Shown here: positions 26,117-34,080 of the stretch, piece by piece
Numbering within the stretch: the first letter of the stretch is position 1
Layout: each line of letters begins with the position of its first letter
Assembly: GCF_900155545.1 (NCBI RefSeq)
Contig: NZ_LT732525.1
Coordinates: 669,260 to 733,259 of the forward strand
DNA length: 64,000 nt
Origin: Clostridium sp. Marseille-P2415
GTDB lineage: Bacteria > Bacillota > Clostridia > Lachnospirales > Lachnospiraceae
Reading direction: 5' to 3'
Notes under the pieces: model-generated
The model's database searches: none
What the model was told of the DNA's origin: nothing
Seen by the model: the letters and a program-made list of their open reading frames with translations, nothing else
Translations under genes and position numbers: made by a program

Positions 26117-26362
26117 ATGGATGACAAAAGTATTATGGAAAATCTGCTCAACACTGCCAAAGGAGCGTGTGACTTATATCTGCATGGAACCATTGAATCC
26201 CCTACCATGGACGTGCATCAGGCTTTTGATAACGCATTAAATGACAACCTGTGCATGGAGGACGATATTTTTAAAAAAATGTCCGCAAAGGGATGGTACA
26301 CCACAGAGAAGGCAGAGCAGAAGAAAATCGACAAGGTAAGAAGCCAGTTTTCCGGAATGTAA
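26117..26362 (+). CDS. CotF-like spore coat protein
   Basis: 81 residues; RBS TAAGGAGGAATC. LLNTAKGACDLYLHGTIESP and HQAFDNALNDNLCMEDDIFKKM (in two parts) followed by KGWYTTEKAEQKKI are hallmarks of the CotF domain. It is the second gene of a two-gene coat unit inserted between two hydrogenase operons, and ends at a bidirectional terminator. Expression is expected in sporulation, but I did not identify a sigma-E/K promoter with confidence. Confidence 0.88.
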   Translation: MDDKSIMENLLNTAKGACDLYLHGTIESPTMDVHQAFDNALNDNLCMEDDIFKKMSAKGWYTTEKAEQKKIDKVRSQFSGM

Positions 26363-26363
26363 C

Positions 26364-26412
26364 AAAAAGCTATGGGAGGTTCTCAAAAAAGGACCGGCCC
26401 ATAGCTTTTTAT
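26364..26412. terminator. Bidirectional terminator between coat and group B hydrogenase genes
   Basis: AAAAAGCTATGGG pairs with CCCATAGCTTTTT around a 20-base loop, with A- and T-runs on both sides. Confidence 0.85.
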
Positions 26413-26434
26413 TCTTTTCCGTTCATAATAAAAT

Positions 26435-27886
26435 TTAATGTCTGTGCATCGGCACTTCCTGCAGATCCTGATTCTTTAAGTTCTCGTGAACTTCCCTTGC
26501 GTCCGCCTGGCTGATCAGTAAGTCACGGGCTCTTTTTGCCTCGCTCTCACTCTTATGCTTGCTTGGACCGCCTACACAGCCTCCCACACATGCCATGCCT
26601 TCTATAAAGTCCGCAGGAAGCTTACCGACTTTAAGAAGCATCAGCGCCTTCTTGCACTCTGCCGCCCCATTGCACTTCATGACTTCAATATCCGTGTTTT
26701 CTCCGGATTCTTTTAAACATTCCAGGACAGCTGCGGTCACACCACCTCCATTTCCGAAACGTTTTCCAAACACAGAACCTGCCTGGTAAGTATTCTCCTC
26801 CGGCTCCAGTTCCACCCCATTTGCCACCATCATGGCATGGGCTTCTCCCAGAGTCAGGACATAATCCGCATTATCCTTAATGTTTAAATCCAGAGTCTCG
26901 CTCTTCTTGGCAATACACGGGCCGATGAAAACGCTGATGGTCTCGGGATCTTTTTCCTTTAACATTCTGGATACCGCGCACATGGGGGAAACGGTTGTGG
27001 ACATATTCTCAAGCAGAGCAGGATAATGCTGTTTGATCATGTTAACAAATGCCGGACAGCAGGAAGTTGTCATCTTCTTGCCTTCCCGATAAGCTTCCGC
27101 CCATTCCGCGGCTTCTGCAGCAGCGGTCAGATCACCGCCTAAAGCCACCTCAACCATATCTGCGAAACCGATTTTCTTTAAAGCCGTTCTCCAGCTTGCC
27201 ATGGTAATTTCCGGACCGTACTGGCCTTCAATCGCCGGAGCGACCATGGCAACTACCTTTTTCCCGGCTTTGATCAGGTTTATCACATCCACCAGAAATG
27301 TCTTAGAACCAATGGCTCCAAATGGGCAGCTATGGATGCAGGCTCCGCACTGGATGCACTTACTCTCATCAATGACAACAATGCTGTTTTCATCCATTGT
27401 AATCGCATCCACCGGGCAGCTCTTCTTGCATGGACGTGTTAAGTCCGCAATGGCGTTGTAAGGGCATGCCTGGGAACATTTTCCGCATTCCTTGCACTTA
27501 TCCGGATCAATATGGGCACGGTCATGGCCCATGCTTATCGCTCCGAAATGGCAGGAATTCTGGCATGCCTTGCCCATACAGAGCTGGCAGTTATCCGTTA
27601 CCACATAACGGGCAATGGGACAGCCTTCACAGGCTGAACTGATCACCTGAACCACGTTTGTAGTATCTTTCCCGCTCGGACAAAATCCTTCCGCAAGCCG
27701 GACTCTCTCCCGGATGATCTCCCTTTCCCTGTAAATGCAGCAGCGGAACTGGGCCTTTGGGCCTGGAATGATATTATAAGGGATCTCATTCCTCTTTTCT
27801 TCCAGTCTACCTTCCCAGGCAAGCTTCGCCACTTCATACAAAACCTGATGCTTTATGCGAAGTAATGTTGCATCATTTGTTACCAT
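26435..27886 (-). CDS. [FeFe] hydrogenase, group B-like
   Basis: 483 residues from the ATG at 27886 (RBS GAGGAGG); the frame runs to 27937 without an RBS. The N-terminal part has CEGCPIARY-type and CQLCMGKACQNSC Cys clusters, then 4Fe-4S motifs CKECGKCSQACP and CIQCGACIHSCP. H-cluster motifs: L1 TTSCCPAF, L2 GPCIAKKSE, L3 GMACVGGCVGGPS. This pattern is that of monomeric group B hydrogenases, often ferredoxin-dependent; activity is poorly known. It is the last gene of the operon with the phosphatase and the PAS-linked sensor. Confidence 0.92.
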   Translation of the reverse strand: MVTNDATLLRIKHQVLYEVAKLAWEGRLEEKRNEIPYNIIPGPKAQFRCCIYREREIIRERVRLAEGFCPSGKDTTNVVQVISSACEGCPIARYVVTDNCQLCMGKACQNSCHFGAISMGHDRAHIDPDKCKECGKCSQACPYNAIADLTRPCKKSCPVDAITMDENSIVVIDESKCIQCGACIHSCPFGAIGSKTFLVDVINLIKAGKKVVAMVAPAIEGQYGPEITMASWRTALKKIGFADMVEVALGGDLTAAAEAAEWAEAYREGKKMTTSCCPAFVNMIKQHYPALLENMSTTVSPMCAVSRMLKEKDPETISVFIGPCIAKKSETLDLNIKDNADYVLTLGEAHAMMVANGVELEPEENTYQAGSVFGKRFGNGGGVTAAVLECLKESGENTDIEVMKCNGAAECKKALMLLKVGKLPADFIEGMACVGGCVGGPSKHKSESEAKRARDLLISQADAREVHENLKNQDLQEVPMHRH

Positions 27887-27941
27887 AATTTTCCTCCTCG
27901 TAACTTCCACTTGCGTGGCTGTGTGAATATCTGTCATGAAT

Positions 27942-29126
27942 TTAATAATAAGTTACTGTAACTTTCTTTCCCATTTCTTCCACCGCGTGCTTTAACTGCT
28001 CCACAAGATTCTGCCGGATTCCTAAATCAAAGGGCAGACCGGGATTCTGATAGGCACTGTTGATGGCTTTTCCAACATATAAATTCAGCTCCGTACAATC
28101 CTCAATGATCATCTTGGCTGCCATGGAAGCGCCGTTCTGTTTATCCAGTTCCAGGAAAAAATCCTCCGTGACCGACTCATTTCTTACATAACGCCTTAAA
28201 AGCTGCAGCACCCTGTTTAAGGTCAGAACCCCTTCCGTGACCAGTTCAATGCCGTCAATATAGGCAATCGGGGGGAGGTCCGGGTCATTGTAATCCAGAG
28301 AAACGGAAAGCTTCTTACCGGTTATTCTGGAAACAATATTGGCACTTGTTCCTCCGCAGACGATCCTCTTGGCGGTATCATCTCCCAACAGAAAATCCTC
28401 CACCATGGTTTTATCATCATCCGGATTCCTGGGGGGGCCTGTCATCAAATGCACCGGCTTCTGGTCAATGATCCGCATGACCGACACAGTGGTATCGTCA
28501 CCGGGACGGTACTGATAAAGCTCATCGCAGGCGCGGCTTAAGGAAGAAGCCAGACGTGCCGCGGATATGGTCAGGCGGTACTGCTTTACCGCATAGGAAG
28601 CAACGTCTTCCCACAGCCAGCCAAAGTTTAACAGCTGTCCCACCCCTGCATGAATGGTTCCGTCGCTCATGAGAATCAGCGCATCCCCTTTTTTCACCTG
28701 AAAGCGGTACTCATTGATCTTTTTATCCCGGATGATCCTGGTGTTCTGAGGTATGGGAACCAGCTCCCCGTTCCGGATAAAGATGCAGCCGGGATTATCA
28801 AATTCCACCAGATAAGCATCGCCATTGTTAAACACCTGCAGGATGCTGAAGGTTGAATAAGCCACCTGGCGCACCTGGCATACCGGAAGGGTCTCTACGA
28901 TGGTTTCCACACATTCCTCCAGGGTCGCACCGTTTAGAAACATAGTTCCCAGAATCTTGGAGGTCATGGTCGCCAGAATATTCGCCTTTACCCCGCTTCC
29001 CATGCCGTCTGCAAGAATCATAATATTGGAATTTTCCGTTTGCAAAAGCTCTACCTTGTCGCCGCACAGGACTTCATTGAATTTATTCAGGCTTTTGTAT
29101 GCAACGTCTACTGTAACTCCCATCAC
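27942..29126 (-). CDS. SpoIIE-type PP2C serine phosphatase
   Basis: 394 residues. ILADGMGSGVKANILA and ALILMSDGTIHAGVG carry the metal-binding Asp/Gly of the SpoIIE/RsbU phosphatase fold, and GDDTTVSVMRI the last Asp motif. A further domain of about 150 residues (from about 245) is not assigned. It overlaps the stop of the sensory hydrogenase by 4 bp. The known partner logic (phosphatase versus HATPase kinase) suggests it reverses phosphorylation set by the HATPase proteins at 19818 or 21304; that pairing is inference. Confidence 0.9.
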   Translation of the reverse strand: MMGVTVDVAYKSLNKFNEVLCGDKVELLQTENSNIMILADGMGSGVKANILATMTSKILGTMFLNGATLEECVETIVETLPVCQVRQVAYSTFSILQVFNNGDAYLVEFDNPGCIFIRNGELVPIPQNTRIIRDKKINEYRFQVKKGDALILMSDGTIHAGVGQLLNFGWLWEDVASYAVKQYRLTISAARLASSLSRACDELYQYRPGDDTTVSVMRIIDQKPVHLMTGPPRNPDDDKTMVEDFLLGDDTAKRIVCGGTSANIVSRITGKKLSVSLDYNDPDLPPIAYIDGIELVTEGVLTLNRVLQLLRRYVRNESVTEDFFLELDKQNGASMAAKMIIEDCTELNLYVGKAINSAYQNPGLPFDLGIRQNLVEQLKHAVEEMGKKVTVTYY

Positions 29127-30856
29127 TTGACCTCGCTTTCGCTTCCCTCATCCAATAAGGATCTGCAAAGCTTTGTTAAGGTGGTCTTGGTCTCCGCCGT
29201 CGTTTCTCCCAGAAGGCCGGCAATCTCCTGGGCTACCATCATCTGCTTGTGAATGACCTTCTGCGCCAGATCAATGGTTTCCAGCTTCTTTTCGTATTCC
29301 TGCTTTGCCTGCTCTTCTTCCTTTGTGATATCGATGAAGGTAGCCAGCACCACATCTTCTTTCTCAATGTAAACAATATTCTGCAGGGTGGAAAAACGGT
29401 ATTCCCCATAAGTCACCTTTTTTCCATGGATCTTCTGATGGGAATCATATACCCACTGAAAATCAGAAGGGTCGATGAATTCATATAAATACATGCTTAA
29501 AGCTTCCTGCCTGGTTTTTCCAAAGTACTTTTCCCCCACTGCGGAATACTCCAGAATTTTCATATCTTTATCCACGATCAAAACAATGTTCGGAGAAGTT
29601 TCCATTACAAGATTTGATAAGGATTCCGCTTTTTCATGCATAAACGGAATGCACATGTTAAGTTCCGCCTTTTTCTGGAAAACCGCAATGGCCTTTTCCC
29701 GGCATGTGGAATAACCGCAGGCACCGCAGTTCAATTCGTCCTCCGGCTTGGTCTTTCCGGTCTTTTTTAATATTTCCTGAACCTGGACTTCTGTTGGCAT
29801 GATGTCCCTGGGGGAACGGTCCAAAAACCGTTTACGGAACGATATCCGCCTGATAACAGGCTCCACCTCTTCCCCTGGAACTGCTTCTTTTTCAATGGTT
29901 TCCTCCATATCCAGCTTCACCTTGAATCTGGATACGTTTTCATCATCCACAGTAGGCCCCTTGATACAGCCGCCGGAGCACATATTCATCTCGATGAAGC
30001 AGCCCTGAATCCCTCCCCTCAGCATGCTTTCACACAGATCCATGCAATTGCGGCAGCCATGGACATAAAATTTCCGGTAACTGTCCCGTTCCTCTTCCGT
30101 GGCAAGAACAGAATTCACAACCCCGTTTGTAACCGGGTAAAGCCGGTTGATCCTGGGGTTTATATTGGTAAACGGAATATCCTCGCAATCCTCAATGGTG
30201 ATCTCTTCTTCAGAAAGCCACCTGGAAATGTCATTGAAATTGAGGACCGCATCAATATAGCCCTCATGACGGATATCTCCGGCTTCTTTTTTCTTTGCAA
30301 TGCACGGGCCCAGAAATACCACCTTCACATCCGGACCCAGTTCTTCCTTTAACATCTTTCCATGGGCGATCATAGGGGATACCACAGGGGCCATATAAGG
30401 AATCAGCTGGGGATAATAGATCTCAATCAAGTCATTAACGCTGGGACAGCAGGTGGTGATGATGTTCTCCATCTCCCCTTCCTTAAGGAGCCTGGCATAT
30501 TCCGCTGTTACCACAGCCGCACCTTCCGATGTCTCACGGACGTCGGCAAAGCCCAGCTTCCGGAGCGCCGCATTCACCTGACCGATGGTTTTATATTTTA
30601 ACAGGCCCATATAGGATGGGGCCAGGGAAATGACCGTCCGGAGCCCATCATCAATATAGCCTTTGACCAGTTCCAGATCACTGATCAGGGTTTTGGCCGA
30701 CTGGGGACATACCTGCATGCATTTTCCGCATAAAATGCATTTATCCGGCATGATTTCAGCCCGTTCGTCTTTAATCATGACCGCCTTGACTTCACAGTTA
30801 CGGACACATTTATAGCAGTGCTTGCATTTGGTAGCCTTGAAATCAATGATCCCCAT
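29123..30856 (-). CDS. Sensory [FeFe] hydrogenase with PAS domain (group C, HydS-like)
   Basis: 577 residues. Two 4Fe-4S motifs (CKHCYKCVRNCE, CILCGKCMQVCP), then an H-cluster domain with L1 TTCCPSV, L2 LGPCIAKKKE and L3 MNMCSGGCIKGP. Next is a 4-Cys FeS domain (LNCGACGYSTCREKA) and a PAS domain (LVMETSPNIVLIVDKD...EYSAVGEKYFGKTR), and a helical C-terminus. Group C proteins are proposed H2 sensors. It starts 2 bp after the 2Fe-2S gene and overlaps the SpoIIE phosphatase, so H2 sensing probably controls dephosphorylation. Confidence 0.93.
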   Translation of the reverse strand: MGIIDFKATKCKHCYKCVRNCEVKAVMIKDERAEIMPDKCILCGKCMQVCPQSAKTLISDLELVKGYIDDGLRTVISLAPSYMGLLKYKTIGQVNAALRKLGFADVRETSEGAAVVTAEYARLLKEGEMENIITTCCPSVNDLIEIYYPQLIPYMAPVVSPMIAHGKMLKEELGPDVKVVFLGPCIAKKKEAGDIRHEGYIDAVLNFNDISRWLSEEEITIEDCEDIPFTNINPRINRLYPVTNGVVNSVLATEEERDSYRKFYVHGCRNCMDLCESMLRGGIQGCFIEMNMCSGGCIKGPTVDDENVSRFKVKLDMEETIEKEAVPGEEVEPVIRRISFRKRFLDRSPRDIMPTEVQVQEILKKTGKTKPEDELNCGACGYSTCREKAIAVFQKKAELNMCIPFMHEKAESLSNLVMETSPNIVLIVDKDMKILEYSAVGEKYFGKTRQEALSMYLYEFIDPSDFQWVYDSHQKIHGKKVTYGEYRFSTLQNIVYIEKEDVVLATFIDITKEEEQAKQEYEKKLETIDLAQKVIHKQMMVAQEIAGLLGETTAETKTTLTKLCRSLLDEGSESEVK

Positions 30857-30858
30857 GA

Positions 30859-31098
30859 TTACAGCCTCCCCATAATTTCTTTATCAAAAAACTCCTTTGT
30901 ATCTTCTGGTTTTAAAGAATAGATCTGGCCATCCACGGTTACGCAGACACCATTGACACAGTTGCCGCTGCAGAAGGAACCATTCAAATCCACGTTATCT
31001 TCCAGGTGGTTCTCTTTTACAAGCGTCTGCAGCCGGGCTATGATCTCTCTGGAGCCCTTTAAATGGCATGCACTTCCGATACATATTGTTACTCTCAT
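30859..31098 (-). CDS. Thioredoxin-like [2Fe-2S] protein
   Basis: 79 residues from the ATG at 31098, with RBS TTGGAGGGAG; a longer frame to 31152 lacks one. VTICIGSACHLKGS and NGSFCSGNCVNGVCV give the Cys ligands of a NuoE-C-terminal-like [2Fe-2S] domain. It is the first gene of the operon that continues into the group C sensor (2 bp gap). It probably passes electrons to or from the sensor. Confidence 0.85.
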   Translation of the reverse strand: MRVTICIGSACHLKGSREIIARLQTLVKENHLEDNVDLNGSFCSGNCVNGVCVTVDGQIYSLKPEDTKEFFDKEIMGRL

Positions 31099-31168
31099 GA
31101 ATATTCTCCCTCCAAATTTCGTACCTTGCTCTTGATTGCCCTTTTTGAACATTATCGCATGTCGTTAT

Positions 31169-31186
31169 ATTTATATCAATATAAAT
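31169..31186. promoter_or_regulatory. 18-bp AT-rich palindrome upstream of the sensory hydrogenase operon
   Basis: ATTTATAT-CA-ATATAAAT is an 8-bp inverted repeat with a 2-base centre, 71-88 bp before the ATG at 31098. It could be an operator or part of the promoter. AT-rich palindromes arise by chance more easily, so confidence is low. Confidence 0.35.
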
Positions 31187-32959
31187 TTACTGATTGTCTG
31201 TATTTTTTGAAATACAGGAAATCATTACATCTGCTATCTTTTGTTCCTCTACGTCAATGAGGCCGTATGTATTCAATCTCAGCTTGGGTATGACCGGAAG
31301 GCTGGCGAATGCAAGGGTCATAAACGGGTCAATGCCCTCTCCGATTCCCAGCTCCCTGGTACGGGCCTTTAACTCTTCCAGCTTTTCATCCACCCATTCC
31401 GCCGGCTCCTCGCTCATAAGCCCGGCAATGGGAAGGGGCAGTTCTCCTAAAACCTTACCACCGGCTGCAACAGCCAGGCCTCCCCGGTTCTTTCTCACGG
31501 CGTTGCCGGCCAGGGCCATATCAATGTCATTGGTCCCCGCAATGATCAGGTTATGGGAGTCATGGGCAATGCTGGTGGCAACCGCACCGCGTTTCAGCCC
31601 ATAACCGCCCAAAAAGCCCAGTCCGATATGGCCGGTACCCTGGTGGCGTTCCAGTACTGCCATTTTCACGATGTCCTGTTCCACACAGACTCCCGGTGCA
31701 AACCCTTCCTTCTCCACCCATGGCGCCAGTCGGGGCCTGGTGGTCAGCTCTCCGGGAGTCAGACAAAGCACCCGAATGCCGGCCCCCTTTTTCTCTATAC
31801 GGAAGTCCTCCGGGCGAATCTCTTTTAAACGGAAGGAATCCCCGACCCGGACAGGCATTTCTGCGTTCCGCATTTCTGCCGCCCGGATTTCCGTCTTCAT
31901 CACGCCGTTTTCTGCAACCAGCTTTCCGTCTTTATAAACCTGTCTGACACAAAAATCCTTTAAATCGGAAACGACCATGAAATTTGCCTTATATCCCGGC
32001 GCGATGGCTCCTACCTCAGGAAGGCCGAAATACTGGGCCGCATGGAAGGATCCCATCATGACCGCATGGATCGGATCGGCACCCAGGCTTACCGCTTTTT
32101 TTATGATATAGTCCAGATGGCCCAGCCGGATTAAATCTCCCGGATGCCTGTCATCGGTCACCAGCATACAGCGGCGGTAATATGGCTCCTCAAACAGCGG
32201 CAGTAAGGCCTCTAAATTCCTTGCTGCCGTACCTTCCCTTATCATGACCCACTGGCCCCGGCCAATCTTTTCCATGGCCTCTTCTGCATTCGAGCATTCA
32301 TGATCCGAACGCACCCCTGCAGTTATATAAGCATTCAGTTCTCTGCCGGAAAGCCCGGGTGCATGGCCGTCGATCAGCAGATTCCTTTTTCTGGCTTCCT
32401 CTACCTTTTCAAGAATCTCCCGGTCGGCCCTTATGGTCCCATAGGAGTTCATAAGCTCTGCCAGTCCCAGCACCCGTTTCTCCCCATAGAGGGGTGCCAG
32501 TTTTTCTGCGGTCAGAACTGCGCCTGATTCATCCAGTCCTGTGGACGGAACACAGGAAGGAAGCATGAAATACACATCAAGGATAAGCCCGCTTGTCCGT
32601 TCCATCATGAAGCTGATTCCCTCCACTCCTGCCACATTGGCAATTTCATGGGGATCCGTAATGACTGCCTGGGTCCCATGGGGCACCACGGAGCGTTCGA
32701 ACTCTTCAGGTGCCACCATGGAGCTTTCCATGTGAATGTGGCCGTCGATCAGGCCGGGACAGACCACCAGGCCCCCCAGCTCGATCTCCCTTTGTCCCTC
32801 GTAATCTCCCACTCCGACAATGCAGCCATCCTCAATGGCAATATCCCCAGTCTCCAGTTTTGCCGAAAAAACATTGACTATCCTGGCATGTTTTAATACC
32901 AGGGACGCTTTTTTCGCCCCTGACGCTGCCAGGATCCGTTCAGCCAGCATCCGGTCCAT
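31187..32959 (-). CDS. ade: Adenine deaminase
   Basis: 590 residues from the ATG at 32959, which has AGAAGGGGG 9 bases upstream; the frame extends to 32989 into punA. GLIDGHIHMESSM is the amidohydrolase metal motif, DPHEIANVAGVEG and LVTDDRHP follow, and the family C-terminal domain (HDSHNLIIAGTN) is present. It deaminates adenine to hypoxanthine. The start is 16 bp after the punA stop, so the pair forms a purine salvage operon. Confidence 0.95.
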   Translation of the reverse strand: MDRMLAERILAASGAKKASLVLKHARIVNVFSAKLETGDIAIEDGCIVGVGDYEGQREIELGGLVVCPGLIDGHIHMESSMVAPEEFERSVVPHGTQAVITDPHEIANVAGVEGISFMMERTSGLILDVYFMLPSCVPSTGLDESGAVLTAEKLAPLYGEKRVLGLAELMNSYGTIRADREILEKVEEARKRNLLIDGHAPGLSGRELNAYITAGVRSDHECSNAEEAMEKIGRGQWVMIREGTAARNLEALLPLFEEPYYRRCMLVTDDRHPGDLIRLGHLDYIIKKAVSLGADPIHAVMMGSFHAAQYFGLPEVGAIAPGYKANFMVVSDLKDFCVRQVYKDGKLVAENGVMKTEIRAAEMRNAEMPVRVGDSFRLKEIRPEDFRIEKKGAGIRVLCLTPGELTTRPRLAPWVEKEGFAPGVCVEQDIVKMAVLERHQGTGHIGLGFLGGYGLKRGAVATSIAHDSHNLIIAGTNDIDMALAGNAVRKNRGGLAVAAGGKVLGELPLPIAGLMSEEPAEWVDEKLEELKARTRELGIGEGIDPFMTLAFASLPVIPKLRLNTYGLIDVEEQKIADVMISCISKNTDNQ

Positions 32960-32975
32960 AAGAAACATCCCCCTT

Positions 32976-33806
32976 CTACTTTCCGGCAAGCTTTGTAATG
33001 GAAGCCGTAATCAGCTTTTTAAACAGCGGTGCGACCCGGTCTGCAGTCTCCTGCACTTCCGTATGGCTTAAAGGCTGCTCCGTTATGCCGCAGGCCATAT
33101 TGGTGATACAGGAAATACCGCATACCTTCATTCCCATATGGTTTGCCGCAACCGCCTCACAGGCTGTGCTCATTCCCACTGCATCAGCTCCCAGAATGCG
33201 GCACATCCGGACCTCTGACGGGGATTCATATGCCGGACCGGAAAGCTGCATGTAAACGCCCTCTCTAAGACCGATTCCTTCTTTCCCCGCGGCATCCCGG
33301 ATGATCTGCTGCAGTTCCTTACCGTAGACATCACTCATATCCGGGAATCTGGGGCCCAGTTCTTCCAAATTTGCCCCGATTAACGGAGATGGAACAAAGC
33401 TTGCGATATGATCCTTTATAAGCATGAAATCTCCTGGCTCAAAGTCCTTATTAACCCCGCCGGAGGCATTGGTCAGGAACAGTATCTTCGCCCCCATAAG
33501 TCCCATCAGTCTGGCCGGAAGCACCACATCAGTCATTGGATATCCCTCATAATAATGCACGCGGCCCTGCATGATCACCACCGGAACCTGATTTACATAT
33601 CCGAAAATAAATCTGCCCTTGTGGCCGGCAACCGTTGATACAGGAAAGCCTTCAATGTCTTTATAATCAATGGCAGCGGACACTTCGATCTCCTCTGCAT
33701 ATTCCCCAAGGCCAGACCCAAGAACCAGGGCTACTTCCGGGACAAAATCAGTTTTCTCCCTAACGCTTTTCAAACAGTTCTGCAGCTTTTCATATACTTC
33801 ATTCAT
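32976..33806 (-). CDS. punA: Purine nucleoside phosphorylase (trimeric type)
   Basis: 276 residues. VALVLGSGLGEYAEEI is the phosphate-binding start, VAGHKGRFIFG and MQGRVHYYEGY follow, and LTNASGGVN and GMSTACEAVAANHMGM complete the PNP family I low-molecular-mass (PunA) signature. It releases the base and ribose 1-phosphate from inosine and guanosine. It is the first gene of punA-ade, divergent from the ABC transporter at 34081. Confidence 0.95.
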   Translation of the reverse strand: MNEVYEKLQNCLKSVREKTDFVPEVALVLGSGLGEYAEEIEVSAAIDYKDIEGFPVSTVAGHKGRFIFGYVNQVPVVIMQGRVHYYEGYPMTDVVLPARLMGLMGAKILFLTNASGGVNKDFEPGDFMLIKDHIASFVPSPLIGANLEELGPRFPDMSDVYGKELQQIIRDAAGKEGIGLREGVYMQLSGPAYESPSEVRMCRILGADAVGMSTACEAVAANHMGMKVCGISCITNMACGITEQPLSHTEVQETADRVAPLFKKLITASITKLAGK

Positions 33807-33860
33807 ATGCCTTTTTTCTCCCTTCCAATTTCTATCGGTGTTACCAGTATATCATATTTT

Positions 33861-33895
33861 CAGATATATCTGTATCTATATTTATCTGCATCTAT
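33861..33895. repeat. Palindrome and 16-bp tandem repeats in the punA/ABC divergent region
   Basis: CAGATATATCTG (33861-33872) is a perfect palindrome. ATATATCTGTATCTAT (33864-33879) and ATTTATCTGCATCTAT (33880-33895) are tandem copies differing at two bases. The position between divergent promoters suggests a regulator site; no regulator is identified. Confidence 0.5.
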
Positions 33896-33898
33896 ATT

Positions 33899-33928
33899 TT
33901 GACAATTAAGGTGGAATAATGGTATACT
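33899..33928 (+). promoter_or_regulatory. Sigma-A promoter of the ABC transporter operon
   Basis: TTGACA, 18 bases, TATACT. The transcript would start near 33935, giving a leader of about 145 bases. Confidence 0.75.
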
Positions 33929-33934
33929 GAAGCT

Positions 33935-34080
33935 GTTCGTACTAACCCAAAAGGAATACCTGACGGAGAAGGCGAGGAGAATACGTAAAGCCGGAAATCC
34001 ATGCCTCTTGGCGTGGATTTTTTAGATGTACGTAAATCAATAAGAATAGTTACCTGTACGGACAGAAAGCGAGGATCATT
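33935..34080 (+). promoter_or_regulatory. Terminator-containing leader (possible riboswitch or attenuator)
   Basis: The leader carries an intrinsic terminator at about 33997-34023: AAATCCATGCC, TCTT, GGCGTGGATTT, then T-run. Before it lies TACCTGACGGAGAAGGCGAG (about 33958-33977), and after it, next to the start codon, TACCTGTACGGACAGAAAGCGAGGA (in part; 34050-34074), a diverged copy that includes the RBS. I do not recognise a TPP, purine, THF or guanidine-I consensus. A ligand-controlled terminator is likely from the layout alone. Confidence 0.55.

Noticed and set aside
33935-34022. TPP, purine, THF or ykkC riboswitch upstream of the ABC operon
   Set aside because: The conserved core sequences of these classes (as I know them) are not present; it is reported as an unassigned leader instead.
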